64,000 nucleotides of DNA from NCBI RefSeq assembly GCF_000347775.1, contig NZ_APAT01000007.1, forward strand, positions 1 through 64,000. The letters run 5' to 3'. Positions within the stretch are counted from its first letter, which is position 1, and every line of letters starts with the position of its first letter. Positions 1-9,047 of the stretch are shown here, piece by piece. The stretch comes from Marinobacter santoriniensis NKSG1 (GTDB lineage: Bacteria; Pseudomonadota; Gammaproteobacteria; Pseudomonadales; Oleiphilaceae). Below the pieces are notes generated by a model. That model was not told the DNA's origin. It ran no database searches and saw nothing but the letters and a program-made list of their open reading frames with translations. A program made the translations under genes and the position numbers.

Positions 1-103
1 GTAATTCTCAAGATGAATGGCGTAACTCTGCTTTTTGGCGACATCGAATCAAGCTTTGCCAGTTCATTGCTTAATATTGATTTAACTAATTGTTTTAAAA
101 CAT
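1..103 (+). repeat. Left transposon end: TnsB-type binding repeat(s)
   Basis: The sequence at 87-102 reads TAATTGTTTT-AAA-ACA. It matches the right-end repeats read on the opposite strand (TAATTGTTTT-GAG-ACA and TAATTGTTTT-TGG-ACA). Weaker candidates are at 72-89 and at 2-17 (starting TAATTC, like the outermost right repeat). Wide spacing here and tight packing at the other end fit the left/right asymmetry of Tn7 ends. That these are TnsB sites is inferred. Confidence 0.6.
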
Positions 104-161
104 TTTTGTGACATATCCCGGGAAGAGGCTAGGATCTCAGAAACTGCACAGGAGATCTGGA

Positions 162-474
162 ATGAACGCTGACACAATTATCAAAAACTGGTATCTCGTC
201 GATTTCACTCAAGAGGGAGAGCGTATTGAAAAAAGGGTTCTTTGGGGCATCGTGGCTGAGGACAGAAAGGGCCGACGGATGCCCGGTGATTGGTGTTGTC
301 CTTGAGGAGCTTGGGAAGCAGCTGTTTAAGACACGGGACAGTCTTTACCAGGCAAGTGGGGAGGGAATTCGTATGGAAGCTCCGGTTGAGAGCCTACACC
401 TTCTTCGAGCCGGATACTCACCAGACCAGTGGGAGGCTATTGCCAGCTTTGGTGATAAGCTCGAAGGTATCTGA
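162..474 (+). pseudogene. Small cargo gene split by a frameshift (DUF6957-like?)
   Basis: An ATG at 162 with AGGAG eight bases upstream opens a frame that stops at the TGA at 303-305. The frame one base ahead continues from about 304 to 474 with protein-like sequence. Joined, the product is about 100 residues: it begins MNADTIIKNWYLVDF, continues through WGIVAEDRKGR and GDWCCP, then VLEELGKQLFKTRDSLYQ, and ends DKLEGI. The layout resembles small proteins I associate with DUF6957, but this is a weak recollection. The break could be a one-base mutation, a sequencing error, or +1 slippage at CCT-TGA. The gene lies between the left end and mcrC and points toward mcrC. Confidence 0.5.
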
Positions 475-549
475 AGTCGCATATTTTTGCTTATGTTCTT
501 CTATTTGAAGAACACGTTGTCGAGCACGTGACATGTGACATTGTGGACT

Positions 550-2283
550 CTAAGTGCTTGGGCGCTTTCTCATTGTCCTTAAGTTCACATTCTCCTCCAG
601 GTGGGCGCTGATTCCTCCCAGATCACTTGCGATCTGGCCTTGGGCGATTTTCTGATACTTTTCTTTTGTGATGCGTAGTCTCCGAAGAAGGGCATTTACG
701 GTTAAAGGGAGCAAAAGCATCCCTGTGCTAACTTCGTAGTTGTAGCGTGGTTCTGTCGCAAAATATTCGAAGCCGGCGATCCACTCCTCGTCGGAATAAT
801 CGTCAATTGGATCCCCTAAAGATCGAGACATTGCAGCATTTCTTCGAATGAGCTGGAGTTCCCCTTCAAGGCCGAAATGTTCGTTAAGGCGTGGCCAAAG
901 TTCAGTGCCTGACTTTCCTCCCAACACTTTTGCGACGTCATCTAACGATTCGAGCCTTTCGGATAAAAAGCCTTTGCGCTTGCTCGGTTCGTCAGGAGAC
1001 AAAGCTGGAACGTGATAGATCCAGTCGCCAGGGACTAATTTTTTTTGGTGCAGGTCGAAAGGCACGCACCAGAGATGAAGATGTTCTGAAAAGCTCAGCT
1101 TTGCCAGCGGTTCTTGAAATTCTGAATGGCGCGGATATATCAGCACCATATGGCCATGGCCATTTTGGTACTTCTGGCCGTACGCAAAGAGTTGGTATAG
1201 GTCCGCTTGGCTAATGCCATACTTTTCTGCCGCCGTACTTTGGGTGGAGTTCAGAAGCTTCCACTTGCAATCCATGACAGTTCGCAAACCGACATGTGAA
1301 AGGAGGAGATCAGGCTTGAGCTGGAACCATGCTTTCTCCTCCCCACCATCAGGCGAGTGGTGGACCAAATATTGGCTGGCAGTTTGCGCCGTAATCTTGG
1401 CGTCTGACGGTAGAGATTTTCTCAAATGGTGTGAAACGTAATTCTCGAAAAGTTGCTCCATCGGGAACAACATGGCAATGCCACTGTGAAGCCCATGCTG
1501 AAAGTTCGGATTCAGTTGCTCAAGAACAAGAACGCACCAAGGTTTGATGGATCTGTATGGCTGCATCAATTTACTGTCTTGCCATTTGGCGATCTCAGGC
1601 AAGGGCTTTCTGAATGAGTTAATCACCGAGAGCTGGTGCGCGAGTGTGTTTGCCATGCGCCAGTTGTGACTGTCCTTCGTCAGCTTTAAGACGTAATCCA
1701 ATGCTGTTTTGAGTAGACGGTTTTCAATTCGATTTGGGCTGAAAACATCATGGCGGATGTTGAACCAAACGGCTTTTGAAGGCGACTGACGACTTTGTTT
1801 TCCAACGTCTAGCTGTCCTCGAACAAATCGGCTTTCCTCCTCCACATTTTGATAATCGAATCGTAGGCCTCTTTTTACGAGGCTTGTGAGCTGGATAAGA
1901 AATTGCGAGATGATCCACTCATGCAGCGGGATATCCGAGCGGGCAAGATCGGCGGCGTCACCCTCTTTGAAGGGTAACTGGTGAGAACAGGCGAGCATCT
2001 CCTGAAGCAGTGCCCGAAGACTTTCTGGCCTTTGAGGCGACGCGATTTCGGTTTTGGGCAGAATCTCGATGCCTTCTCCAGAAGGGCTTTGCAGGTAACC
2101 GACGTAGCTCCCGAGCTTCAGATATTGCTTCTGATTGCGTATCACGAGTTTCGAATCTTGATTCCAGCGCTGATGCAAATCCATTAGCCAATCAAAGGTC
2201 GCATTGGATACCTGGCCGACATCCATGCTGGGAGAAACCTCGGGATCCGCAGTTAACGTTGCGTATTCACGAACTTGAATCAC
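550..2283 (-). CDS. mcrC: McrC-type nuclease subunit of a McrBC restriction system
   Basis: McrC is the endonuclease partner of the McrB GTPase in modification-dependent restriction. The 577-residue protein has the PD-(D/E)xK core as D325 in KPDLLL and D338-C-K340 after it, followed by a Q364/Y369 helix (DLYQLFAYGQ), the usual McrC pattern. The N-terminal half (LGSYVGYLQSPSGEGIEILP) matches the McrB-interacting region of the family. It is longer than E. coli McrC (about 350 residues), with roughly 150 extra C-terminal residues of unknown role. The ATG overlaps the mcrB stop as ATGA, so the two are translationally coupled. Identification is firm; the modified base recognised is unknown. Confidence 0.92.
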   Translation of the reverse strand: MIQVREYATLTADPEVSPSMDVGQVSNATFDWLMDLHQRWNQDSKLVIRNQKQYLKLGSYVGYLQSPSGEGIEILPKTEIASPQRPESLRALLQEMLACSHQLPFKEGDAADLARSDIPLHEWIISQFLIQLTSLVKRGLRFDYQNVEEESRFVRGQLDVGKQSRQSPSKAVWFNIRHDVFSPNRIENRLLKTALDYVLKLTKDSHNWRMANTLAHQLSVINSFRKPLPEIAKWQDSKLMQPYRSIKPWCVLVLEQLNPNFQHGLHSGIAMLFPMEQLFENYVSHHLRKSLPSDAKITAQTASQYLVHHSPDGGEEKAWFQLKPDLLLSHVGLRTVMDCKWKLLNSTQSTAAEKYGISQADLYQLFAYGQKYQNGHGHMVLIYPRHSEFQEPLAKLSFSEHLHLWCVPFDLHQKKLVPGDWIYHVPALSPDEPSKRKGFLSERLESLDDVAKVLGGKSGTELWPRLNEHFGLEGELQLIRRNAAMSRSLGDPIDDYSDEEWIAGFEYFATEPRYNYEVSTGMLLLPLTVNALLRRLRITKEKYQKIAQGQIASDLGGISAHLEENVNLRTMRKRPST

Positions 2284-4352
2284 CGGACTGTTCCAACAAT
2301 GTGTTGATAGGCCTCGGGCTCGTCGAAAGCCTTCTCGTTGATCCGGAATCGGTTGTCCGTCAAATGTTCTGCGATCTCGCCAGGGAAAAGGTCCGACAGT
2401 TGCCGCGTACGCGAGCTGACGCTTGTTGTTCCGGGAGTGATGAACTTGTGTTCGGAGGCTTTCACAGGATCATTCAGGACCCAGCCGATACGTTCATAAT
2501 CTTCGAAAAAGTATTCTTGAAGTAGTGGGATCACTTTGTCGCGGAAAATGTGTTTTAGAACGATCCTGCGCTCTGATTCTGAGGTGATGTTGGCCAGCTC
2601 CATAAAATAGGCATGGCCAATCTGATGTTCTGAATCCAGCAGAACCTCGATCCTTTGGTTCATCAGATCGATGAGCATGTCGATTGGTGTATCGTAAACT
2701 GAGACGCCTGATAGGTGGCTTGGGTCAGGCAGCATTTCCATAAAGCTGAAACGTCTTCGAAGGGCCAAATCGAGCTGTGCCAGCGATTTGTCTGCGGTGT
2801 TCATTGTTCCGATGACGAACACATTGGACGGAACTGAGAACTGCTCCTTGGAGTATGGGAGTGTGACTGTTTGGGCGTCAGGGGCTCCGGCTCGTTTGCT
2901 CGGCTCCAAAAGTGTAATCAATTCGCCAAAAATGCGGGCGATATTGCCTCGGTTGATTTCATCGATAATCAGTACATGTGGTGGGGCATCCTCCTCCGGC
3001 GTTTCTGTCGAGACCATTTCCAGTAGTCGACTCGTGTTTAATTTCGAAGGTTTCAATTTATAAAGGGTCATCTGAGTAAACTGGCTACCGTACAACTCGC
3101 TCACTGGGCGCGAATTTTCGTATACCTGGAGCCATTTCACATCACGGGCCTGATGGAACCAATCCGGTTTGTCCTCAAGGGTTCTGTGATGACCTGTAAC
3201 TTCAGCAACTGCGCGGAAACGGGAGTTGCCGTCTGATATGACAAGCAAGTCGCCTTCTTTCACTTGGTTCCTGAAGGTGTTAACGGCCCGAAACGCGTAT
3301 TCCTGTTTTTCGGCAGGGTAGCGCTCCAGATATCGCTTTTTTACCGACTCATAGTCGTCGCATCCTGAAAAGTCAGCGTCTCCTCCCCATCCAAGTAGCA
3401 CGTAATTATTTTCGAGGCATTCAGTGAATACCTCGCCTGCTTCGGCCGTTTGTGAATTGCCAAGGGACATTTTCCAGACTGCACGAGCAGATAGGCTTTC
3501 CGGAGAAATTGTCTGATGCGCGATTACTTTTCTATCGGCATTTTTGCAGAGTGTTTTGAACACGCCGTCGCGGACCGGGTAACGAAGTTCGCCAGTCTCC
3601 GGATCGGTTTCTGCCCGAATACCCTCGATAAAGTCCTCATATGCGAAGCTCTGATGGAAGGTGGTGAACCCTATTCTTTCCTCACGAACCAATTCATCAA
3701 ACCTAGCCTTCAGGGCCGCACGGCCTTCAGCTGAGGCCGACGGATCTATATTTTCTCGATACCATTCCGGGTCAGCGATCTGAACGGCCAATGCCGTTGT
3801 TTGGTAGGTTTTTCCGGTTCCGGGAGGACCATAGAGAATTTGGTTGAGGGGGAAACGCATCGAACTCTCCTGACTTAGCTTAGGAGTATTACCAGGAAAA
3901 GGGCTGACCGCGGCTTCTTGTCGGCCAAAAATCTCCACAACTGCTGCAATTGCGTTGGTATCTTCAATATCGGCTGGATAGCCATGCTGTGACTGTCCAT
4001 TGAGTTTCGGAAACTTGCGATAGCTTGTGCTTTTGGCGGGTGTTGGTGAGAGGTGAAGGCCTTTAACGTTTTGTACTTCCCTTTCAAGCTTACCTGCCAT
4101 CGGAGGAAAAACGAGTGGCTCCTTCTGAACCGAAGATCCGTCTCTGCGCTTAACGTAGAGATAGATGCCATTACCCATGTAATGCTCATAGGCATACGAA
4201 GGATGGTTCTTCCCTGGCTCGATATCGTAACCAAGCTTAATGAGTTCATTGTGGATTTGTTCCGAGTCCAACATCAAGGTTCTTCCCTGCGTAAGGCTGG
4301 TGATGTAAGCGAATGTCTGTTGATGAGTGAACCCTGACTTTTGCGGATCCAT
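2280..4352 (-). CDS. mcrB: McrB-type AAA+ GTPase with an inserted PUA/EVE-like domain
   Basis: McrB is the GTP-driven AAA+ motor and modified-DNA reader that activates McrC. Visible motifs are Walker A GPPGTGKT (175-182), Walker B LIIDEINR (461-468) and the McrB-specific MNTAD (517-521). Between Walker A and Walker B, residues about 290-440 form an extra module (AVWKMSLGN, YVLLGWGGDADFSG, VKEGDLLVISDG, VAEVTGHH) that looks like a PUA/EVE-type base-binding fold. This assignment is by pattern only. The first 165 residues hold another small domain. The ATG at 4352 lacks a clear ribosome site; the ATG at 4274 has AGGGA upstream and is an alternative start. mcrC follows with a 4-base overlap. Confidence 0.9.
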   Translation of the reverse strand: MDPQKSGFTHQQTFAYITSLTQGRTLMLDSEQIHNELIKLGYDIEPGKNHPSYAYEHYMGNGIYLYVKRRDGSSVQKEPLVFPPMAGKLEREVQNVKGLHLSPTPAKSTSYRKFPKLNGQSQHGYPADIEDTNAIAAVVEIFGRQEAAVSPFPGNTPKLSQESSMRFPLNQILYGPPGTGKTYQTTALAVQIADPEWYRENIDPSASAEGRAALKARFDELVREERIGFTTFHQSFAYEDFIEGIRAETDPETGELRYPVRDGVFKTLCKNADRKVIAHQTISPESLSARAVWKMSLGNSQTAEAGEVFTECLENNYVLLGWGGDADFSGCDDYESVKKRYLERYPAEKQEYAFRAVNTFRNQVKEGDLLVISDGNSRFRAVAEVTGHHRTLEDKPDWFHQARDVKWLQVYENSRPVSELYGSQFTQMTLYKLKPSKLNTSRLLEMVSTETPEEDAPPHVLIIDEINRGNIARIFGELITLLEPSKRAGAPDAQTVTLPYSKEQFSVPSNVFVIGTMNTADKSLAQLDLALRRRFSFMEMLPDPSHLSGVSVYDTPIDMLIDLMNQRIEVLLDSEHQIGHAYFMELANITSESERRIVLKHIFRDKVIPLLQEYFFEDYERIGWVLNDPVKASEHKFITPGTTSVSSRTRQLSDLFPGEIAEHLTDNRFRINEKAFDEPEAYQHIVGTVR

Positions 4353-4534
4353 TTTTAGAATGCAAAGCGATAAAAGGAATCCTGGTTCACAGTATAGATA
4401 ATATTGTTGGCCCGCTTAAAAAATGCAACCTACATTGATAATTTAGACGAGTGTCGGCGTTCCACCTTACTTTTGCCGAATGACCTCGCTCCTCAATTAC
4501 CCAATCGAAACTGCACATACGGAGTTTGCAGCTC
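4353..4534. promoter_or_regulatory. Divergent intergenic region between mcrB and the nuclease-helicase gene
   Basis: These 182 bases separate two divergently transcribed defence units and must hold both promoters. The stretch is AT-rich (for example around 4390-4445). I see no clear consensus promoter or operator. Confidence 0.4.
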
Positions 4535-7500
4535 ATGAAATTCACGGACGAAAATTTTCAGCTCACAGCGACAGACCTCGTTGCACACAGCGCCTGTGAT
4601 CATTTGATGGGGCTTGAGAAGCGGGTTGCGCTGGGCGAGCTTTCTAAACCAGATCACTACGATCCATTGCTGGATATTCTGCGGGAGCGCGGTCAAAGGC
4701 ATGAAAACGCTTATCTTGAATACTTGAAGGAGAGTGGCTTTGTTGTCACAAGTATCGATGGCGTCGAGGTAGACGATCAGAGCGTAGGTCGAACCCTTGA
4801 AGCCATGAAAGCCGGGCAACACGTCATTGCACAAGCGGCCCTGAGAAGTGATGGCTGGAGCGGTAGAGCAGACTTCCTTCTTAGGGTAGAAAAGCCAAGC
4901 GCACTCGGTGATTGGTCATATGAAGTCATAGACACCAAGTTGGCCCGCGAGACGAAGGGCGGTACGGTACTCCAGCTATGCCTTTATGCGGATCTCCTGT
5001 CGCGCGTCCAGAAGGTTGACCCCGAGTTTGTTCATGTGGTGGCTCCTTGGAGTGATTTTGAGCCTCAAAGTTATCGGTTCGCGGACTATGCAGCCTATTT
5101 TCGGCAGGTTCGAAAGGCAGCGGAGCAAGACATCAGCTCCGAACATTTTAGTGAAACCTATCCAGACCCTAAGTCTCACTGCGATGTTTGTCGTTGGCAG
5201 AACCAGTGCGATCAGCGAAGACGTGAAGATGACCATCTGTGTCTGGTTGCCAACATCAGCAAGGCGCAAATTGTTGAGTTCCACGCCAATGGCGTTACCA
5301 CAATGAAGGAGCTTGCCAAGCTGCCAACCCCGATCCCCTTTGAACCCAGACGAGGAACAAAACCTTCTCTTGAAAAAATCAGGGCACAGGCGGCCATTCA
5401 GGTTTCTGCGCGGGAGAAGGGAGAGTTGGAGTATGAATTTCTTGAGCCTATTCCAGGAGCAGGGCTCGGCGCTTTACCGGAACCCTCTGAGGGCGATGTG
5501 TTCTTTGATATCGAAAGCGATCAGTTTGTCGGAGAGCACGGGCTGGAATATCTGTTTGGTTACGCCTTTCAGGGCGAGGACGGAGGTCTCCAATATCAGG
5601 CTAAGTGGGCTTTTGACCGGAATGAAGAGAAGGAGATCTTCGAACGGTTTATCGATTTCGTTACTGAGCGTCGTCAGCAATATCCAGATATGCACGTTTA
5701 TCACTTTGCCCCCTACGAACCATCGGCATTGAAACGTCTTATGGGGCGATATGCCTCGCGTGAGAGCGAAATCGACAATCTGCTCCGAGGGTTGGTGTTC
5801 GTTGATCTGTTGAGTGTCGTACGAAACGGGCTGCGTGCCAGTGTGGAAAGCTACTCCATCAAAAAGCTGGAACCGTTTTTCGAGTTTGAGCGAAAGATCT
5901 CACTTCACGATGCCAATGTGGCTCTGACTCAGCTGTCGTCTCACATCGAACTGGATGACTTTGATTCAGTGACCGAAGAGACCCAGTCGATTGTTGAGGC
6001 TTACAACGCAGACGACTGCTATGCGACGTCTGCTTTGAGAGATTGGCTCGAAAGGTTGCGTGATGAATTAATCAGCGAAGGCCATTTGATTGATAGGCCC
6101 GAACCAGGAACTGAACCGAGCGAAGAAGCTGACGAACAGGCGCAGCGTATTCAAGCATTGGTTGACAGCCTGATTGATGGAGTTCCGGTAGACGACGAGG
6201 AGCGCACTCCCGAACAACACGGACGCTGGATTCTGGCCCATTTATTGGAATGGCATCGGAGAGAAGAAAAGTCTGTTTGGTGGGAATACTTCCGATTGTG
6301 TGAGTTGCAGCCGGATGAACTTCTGCGGGAGCGAGCTGCGATTTCAGGACTTGAGTTCGTGGGTACTGTCGAAACCTCAAAACAGGGCATTCCGACGGAC
6401 CGGTACAAGTTCATTCCTCAGGATACTGAGGTGCGAGCCGGGGATGAGCTGAAGGCTGCTGGGGGCGACGATCTCGGTAAGGTTGAAGCGGTGTCCATGG
6501 AAGATGGAACGCTCGACATCAAGAAGAAGGGAGCAACCGCAGAGATACATCCTGAAGCGGTGTTCTCCCACACCCTCATAAGGACGAATGAGCAGAAGGC
6601 CGCGCTTTTCCGATTAGGGGAGTACGTCGCCGAACATGGCCTTGAGGGTGAAGGCCGATATAAAGCTGGCCGGTCAATTTTACTTTGCTCAAAGGTTGGT
6701 GAGGATGGACTCTCTCTTCAACATGAGGGTGAGCTAACACTCGATGCTGCGCTTAGAATCGCCCCGACTCTGAACGGTGATGTCTTGCCAATTCAGGGGC
6801 CGCCAGGAACAGGTAAGTCCTTTACGGGGGCTCACGTTATCTGCGATTTGGTTGAAAAAGGGATGACTGTCGGAATAACAGCGAATAGTCATAAGGTCAT
6901 CCGAAATTTGATCGATAAAGCTCTCGACGTTGCGGTTGAGAGAGGCATTGATCTCAAATGTATTCAAAAACCTGCCAGTGGCAGTAAAGAGCCAGATCAA
7001 CCGAACCTGGTTTTTGCCAAAAGCAATCAAGCACTATTCAAAGCGTTGGAAAAAGGCACCGCTCAAGTTGCAGGCGCGACGAGTTTTCTTTGGGCACGTG
7101 AAGAGGCAGAGGAAGCGCTTGATGTGCTTATCGTTGACGAAGCAGCTCAGATGGCTCTGGCGAACGTTGTAGCGGTTTCTGCGTGTGCAAGAAGCCTGAT
7201 CCTGCTTGGTGATCCGCAACAGCTTGAACAGCCGACCCAGGGCTCACACCCCGATGGAGCGGACTGTTCTGCCCTGGACCACCTGTTAGAGGGGCATCAG
7301 ACCATTTCTGACGATCAAGGTCTGTTCCTGGGGATCACTTACCGCCTTCATCCAGAAATCTGCCGCTTTAATTCGGAATTGTTCTACGAGGGTAAACTGT
7401 CCTCCATCCCGAAGGCGGCAAATCATGAGATCAAATCTGAAGGCTCTCTTTCTGGCACCGGCTTACGGTTCGTGCCAGTTGAACACAGTGGCAACACGAG

Positions 7501-7942
7501 TAGTTCAACTGAGGAGGCGGATGAGGTCTTCCGAATCGTCAACGAGATCTTGAGCAGCAATACGACTTGGATTGATGGTGAAGGGTACGAGCACGAATTG
7601 ACTCTCGCGGATATCCTGATTATCGCCCCTTACAACGCTCAGGTATTTGAGATTCATCAGAGGTTGCCCGATGCAAGGGTGGGCACTGTCGATAAATTTC
7701 AGGGCCAGGAGGCACCCATCACGATCTTTTCAATGGCGACCTCAAGTCATGCCGACGCGCCAAGAGGCATGGAGTTTCTCTACAGTCCGAATCGGCTAAA
7801 TGTGGCGATTTCTCGGGCCAAGTGTTTGGCGATACTGATTGCGTCACCCGCTGTTTTTGAGGCGGAGTGCAGAACACCGAGGCAGATGCAGCTGGCTAAT
7901 GCATTTTGTCGATACATCGAGTTATCGAAAAATGGCATTTAA
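4535..7942 (+). CDS. Fusion of Cas4/RecB-like nuclease, DEDD-type exonuclease and SF1 (Dna2/Upf1-like) helicase
   Basis: This 1135-residue protein has three catalytic modules. (1) Residues 1-230 are a RecB/Cas4-like nuclease with GRAD (D113), DTK (D133, K135), Q147-Y151 and four cysteines, C21 plus C216-x2-C219-x5-C225, likely holding an Fe-S cluster. (2) Residues about 320-510 form an RNase H-like DEDD exonuclease domain with D325-I-E327 and YNADD (490-494), as in TM0106/YprB-type proteins. (3) The rest is an SF1 helicase with Walker A GPPGTGKS (about 755), DEAAQ (868-872), TYRLHPE, DKFQGQE and NVAISRAK. The ATG at 4535 follows GGAG; a TTG at 4526 is possible. The context suggests anti-phage DNA or RNA processing; that role is inferred. 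Confidence 0.8.
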   Translation: MKFTDENFQLTATDLVAHSACDHLMGLEKRVALGELSKPDHYDPLLDILRERGQRHENAYLEYLKESGFVVTSIDGVEVDDQSVGRTLEAMKAGQHVIAQAALRSDGWSGRADFLLRVEKPSALGDWSYEVIDTKLARETKGGTVLQLCLYADLLSRVQKVDPEFVHVVAPWSDFEPQSYRFADYAAYFRQVRKAAEQDISSEHFSETYPDPKSHCDVCRWQNQCDQRRREDDHLCLVANISKAQIVEFHANGVTTMKELAKLPTPIPFEPRRGTKPSLEKIRAQAAIQVSAREKGELEYEFLEPIPGAGLGALPEPSEGDVFFDIESDQFVGEHGLEYLFGYAFQGEDGGLQYQAKWAFDRNEEKEIFERFIDFVTERRQQYPDMHVYHFAPYEPSALKRLMGRYASRESEIDNLLRGLVFVDLLSVVRNGLRASVESYSIKKLEPFFEFERKISLHDANVALTQLSSHIELDDFDSVTEETQSIVEAYNADDCYATSALRDWLERLRDELISEGHLIDRPEPGTEPSEEADEQAQRIQALVDSLIDGVPVDDEERTPEQHGRWILAHLLEWHRREEKSVWWEYFRLCELQPDELLRERAAISGLEFVGTVETSKQGIPTDRYKFIPQDTEVRAGDELKAAGGDDLGKVEAVSMEDGTLDIKKKGATAEIHPEAVFSHTLIRTNEQKAALFRLGEYVAEHGLEGEGRYKAGRSILLCSKVGEDGLSLQHEGELTLDAALRIAPTLNGDVLPIQGPPGTGKSFTGAHVICDLVEKGMTVGITANSHKVIRNLIDKALDVAVERGIDLKCIQKPASGSKEPDQPNLVFAKSNQALFKALEKGTAQVAGATSFLWAREEAEEALDVLIVDEAAQMALANVVAVSACARSLILLGDPQQLEQPTQGSHPDGADCSALDHLLEGHQTISDDQGLFLGITYRLHPEICRFNSELFYEGKLSSIPKAANHEIKSEGSLSGTGLRFVPVEHSGNTSSSTEEADEVFRIVNEILSSNTTWIDGEGYEHELTLADILIIAPYNAQVFEIHQRLPDARVGTVDKFQGQEAPITIFSMATSSHADAPRGMEFLYSPNRLNVAISRAKCLAILIASPAVFEAECRTPRQMQLANAFCRYIELSKNGI

Positions 7943-8113
7943 AAAAGCTGACTTGGAGACGAAGATTAAGGTTCAAGTTCAGCTCGGTCAGAAACATAAA
8001 TCTTGGCTGAGAGGATTTACCCTAGGGCTCAGGAACCTTGCACTTTCGAGGGTCTTAGTCCGTGTGGTAGCTTCAGTAAACGAAAAGAAAATTACTAACA
8101 TGGATGGCTCCAA

Positions 8114-9043
8114 ATGCTAAATCCCTATGAGCGCTGGATTTATTTCCACCGTTTCATTCTTGATAGTTCACCTTCTCATGCGCCGCAGATTAATTTGAAA
8201 GAATGTATAGACGAGCTTCAGAAACTCGTTGACTCCGGCGGCGCGTTTAAGATGGTTGAGAATGACGAAGCTTGTTTTCGAATTCGTGACTTAAGAATAA
8301 ACGAAGAGAATAATTCGGCCGTGTTTTTGCTGATGTACTCCAACTCGAAAGCTAGCGACCCCGTTTTCAGCAAGCTGACAACAACAGACCTTCGTCCTGA
8401 GCCCAAGCTCGACGGCGAGGGCATCGCTGTTTCCGCACATGCAGTTTTAAGCCTTTCGCCAACAGAAAATGGAGGTAACGAATTTTTGTTTTTGTTGGAG
8501 GAAGTGCCAGGCCTTGGCAGGTCAGGTTTGGAGGGATTTTTCCAAACCATGTTCCGCGCGGTCACGAAAGGAAGATTGCACTTCGATGATGAGGAGGAGA
8601 ATGGCCGAAGTCGTGCATACCGCCCTCGGGTACGAATACTCGCGACGCCAAGTAAGGCCTTCCAAGAGGAGTTGGAGGGTTCAACAGTCGATAGCATAGA
8701 ACTGGTAGAGCGTATAAAGATCAGTCACTTCGATGAAGAGCACTATTACAAAGAGGACGTCAGAACTCTCAAGCTCAAGGTCGTGGACGGGAATGGCGAG
8801 AAGCCAACTTTTATCGAGAAGCTGCGTAAGAAAGCCAGAAGTGAAGGTTTTGATGATCTTAAAATTCATTACAAGAAAAACGGCGGGAAGAGGAAAACTG
8901 CTGTGATGGGCACGGATACAGACGATGTCAAGGATGCACTCGTGGGGCGCGTTGAATACATAGAGCATGCTCCTGGCTTGTCGCAATGCAGTGACAAAAT
9001 CGTAAGTTCCTACGCCGCAAAAATTCTCGGGCTTTTGGAATAG
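8114..9043 (+). CDS. Unknown soluble protein, paired with the downstream membrane protein
   Basis: The product has 309 residues, no signal peptide and no membrane segment. I do not recognise a family. It has an alpha/beta-looking middle (VFLLMYSNS, VSAHAVLSLSP, EFLFLLEEVPGLGRSG), an acidic stretch (FDDEEENGR, about 155-163) and a basic Lys/Arg-rich segment near 255-265 (YKKNGGKRK) that could bind nucleic acid. It starts 172 bases after the nuclease-helicase and ends 4 bases before the membrane protein gene, so the pair is almost certainly co-transcribed. The sizes (about 310 and 210 residues, one soluble and one with four membrane helices) recall the Kiwa pair KwaB/KwaA, but gene order is reversed and homology is unproven. 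Confidence 0.65.
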   Translation: MLNPYERWIYFHRFILDSSPSHAPQINLKECIDELQKLVDSGGAFKMVENDEACFRIRDLRINEENNSAVFLLMYSNSKASDPVFSKLTTTDLRPEPKLDGEGIAVSAHAVLSLSPTENGGNEFLFLLEEVPGLGRSGLEGFFQTMFRAVTKGRLHFDDEEENGRSRAYRPRVRILATPSKAFQEELEGSTVDSIELVERIKISHFDEEHYYKEDVRTLKLKVVDGNGEKPTFIEKLRKKARSEGFDDLKIHYKKNGGKRKTAVMGTDTDDVKDALVGRVEYIEHAPGLSQCSDKIVSSYAAKILGLLE

Positions 9044-9047
9044 GATT

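Noticed and set aside
7839-8120. 93-residue open frame across the 7.9-8.1 kb gap
   Set aside because: Overlaps the end of the nuclease-helicase in another frame, is basic without a recognisable domain and has no ribosome site; a shadow frame.
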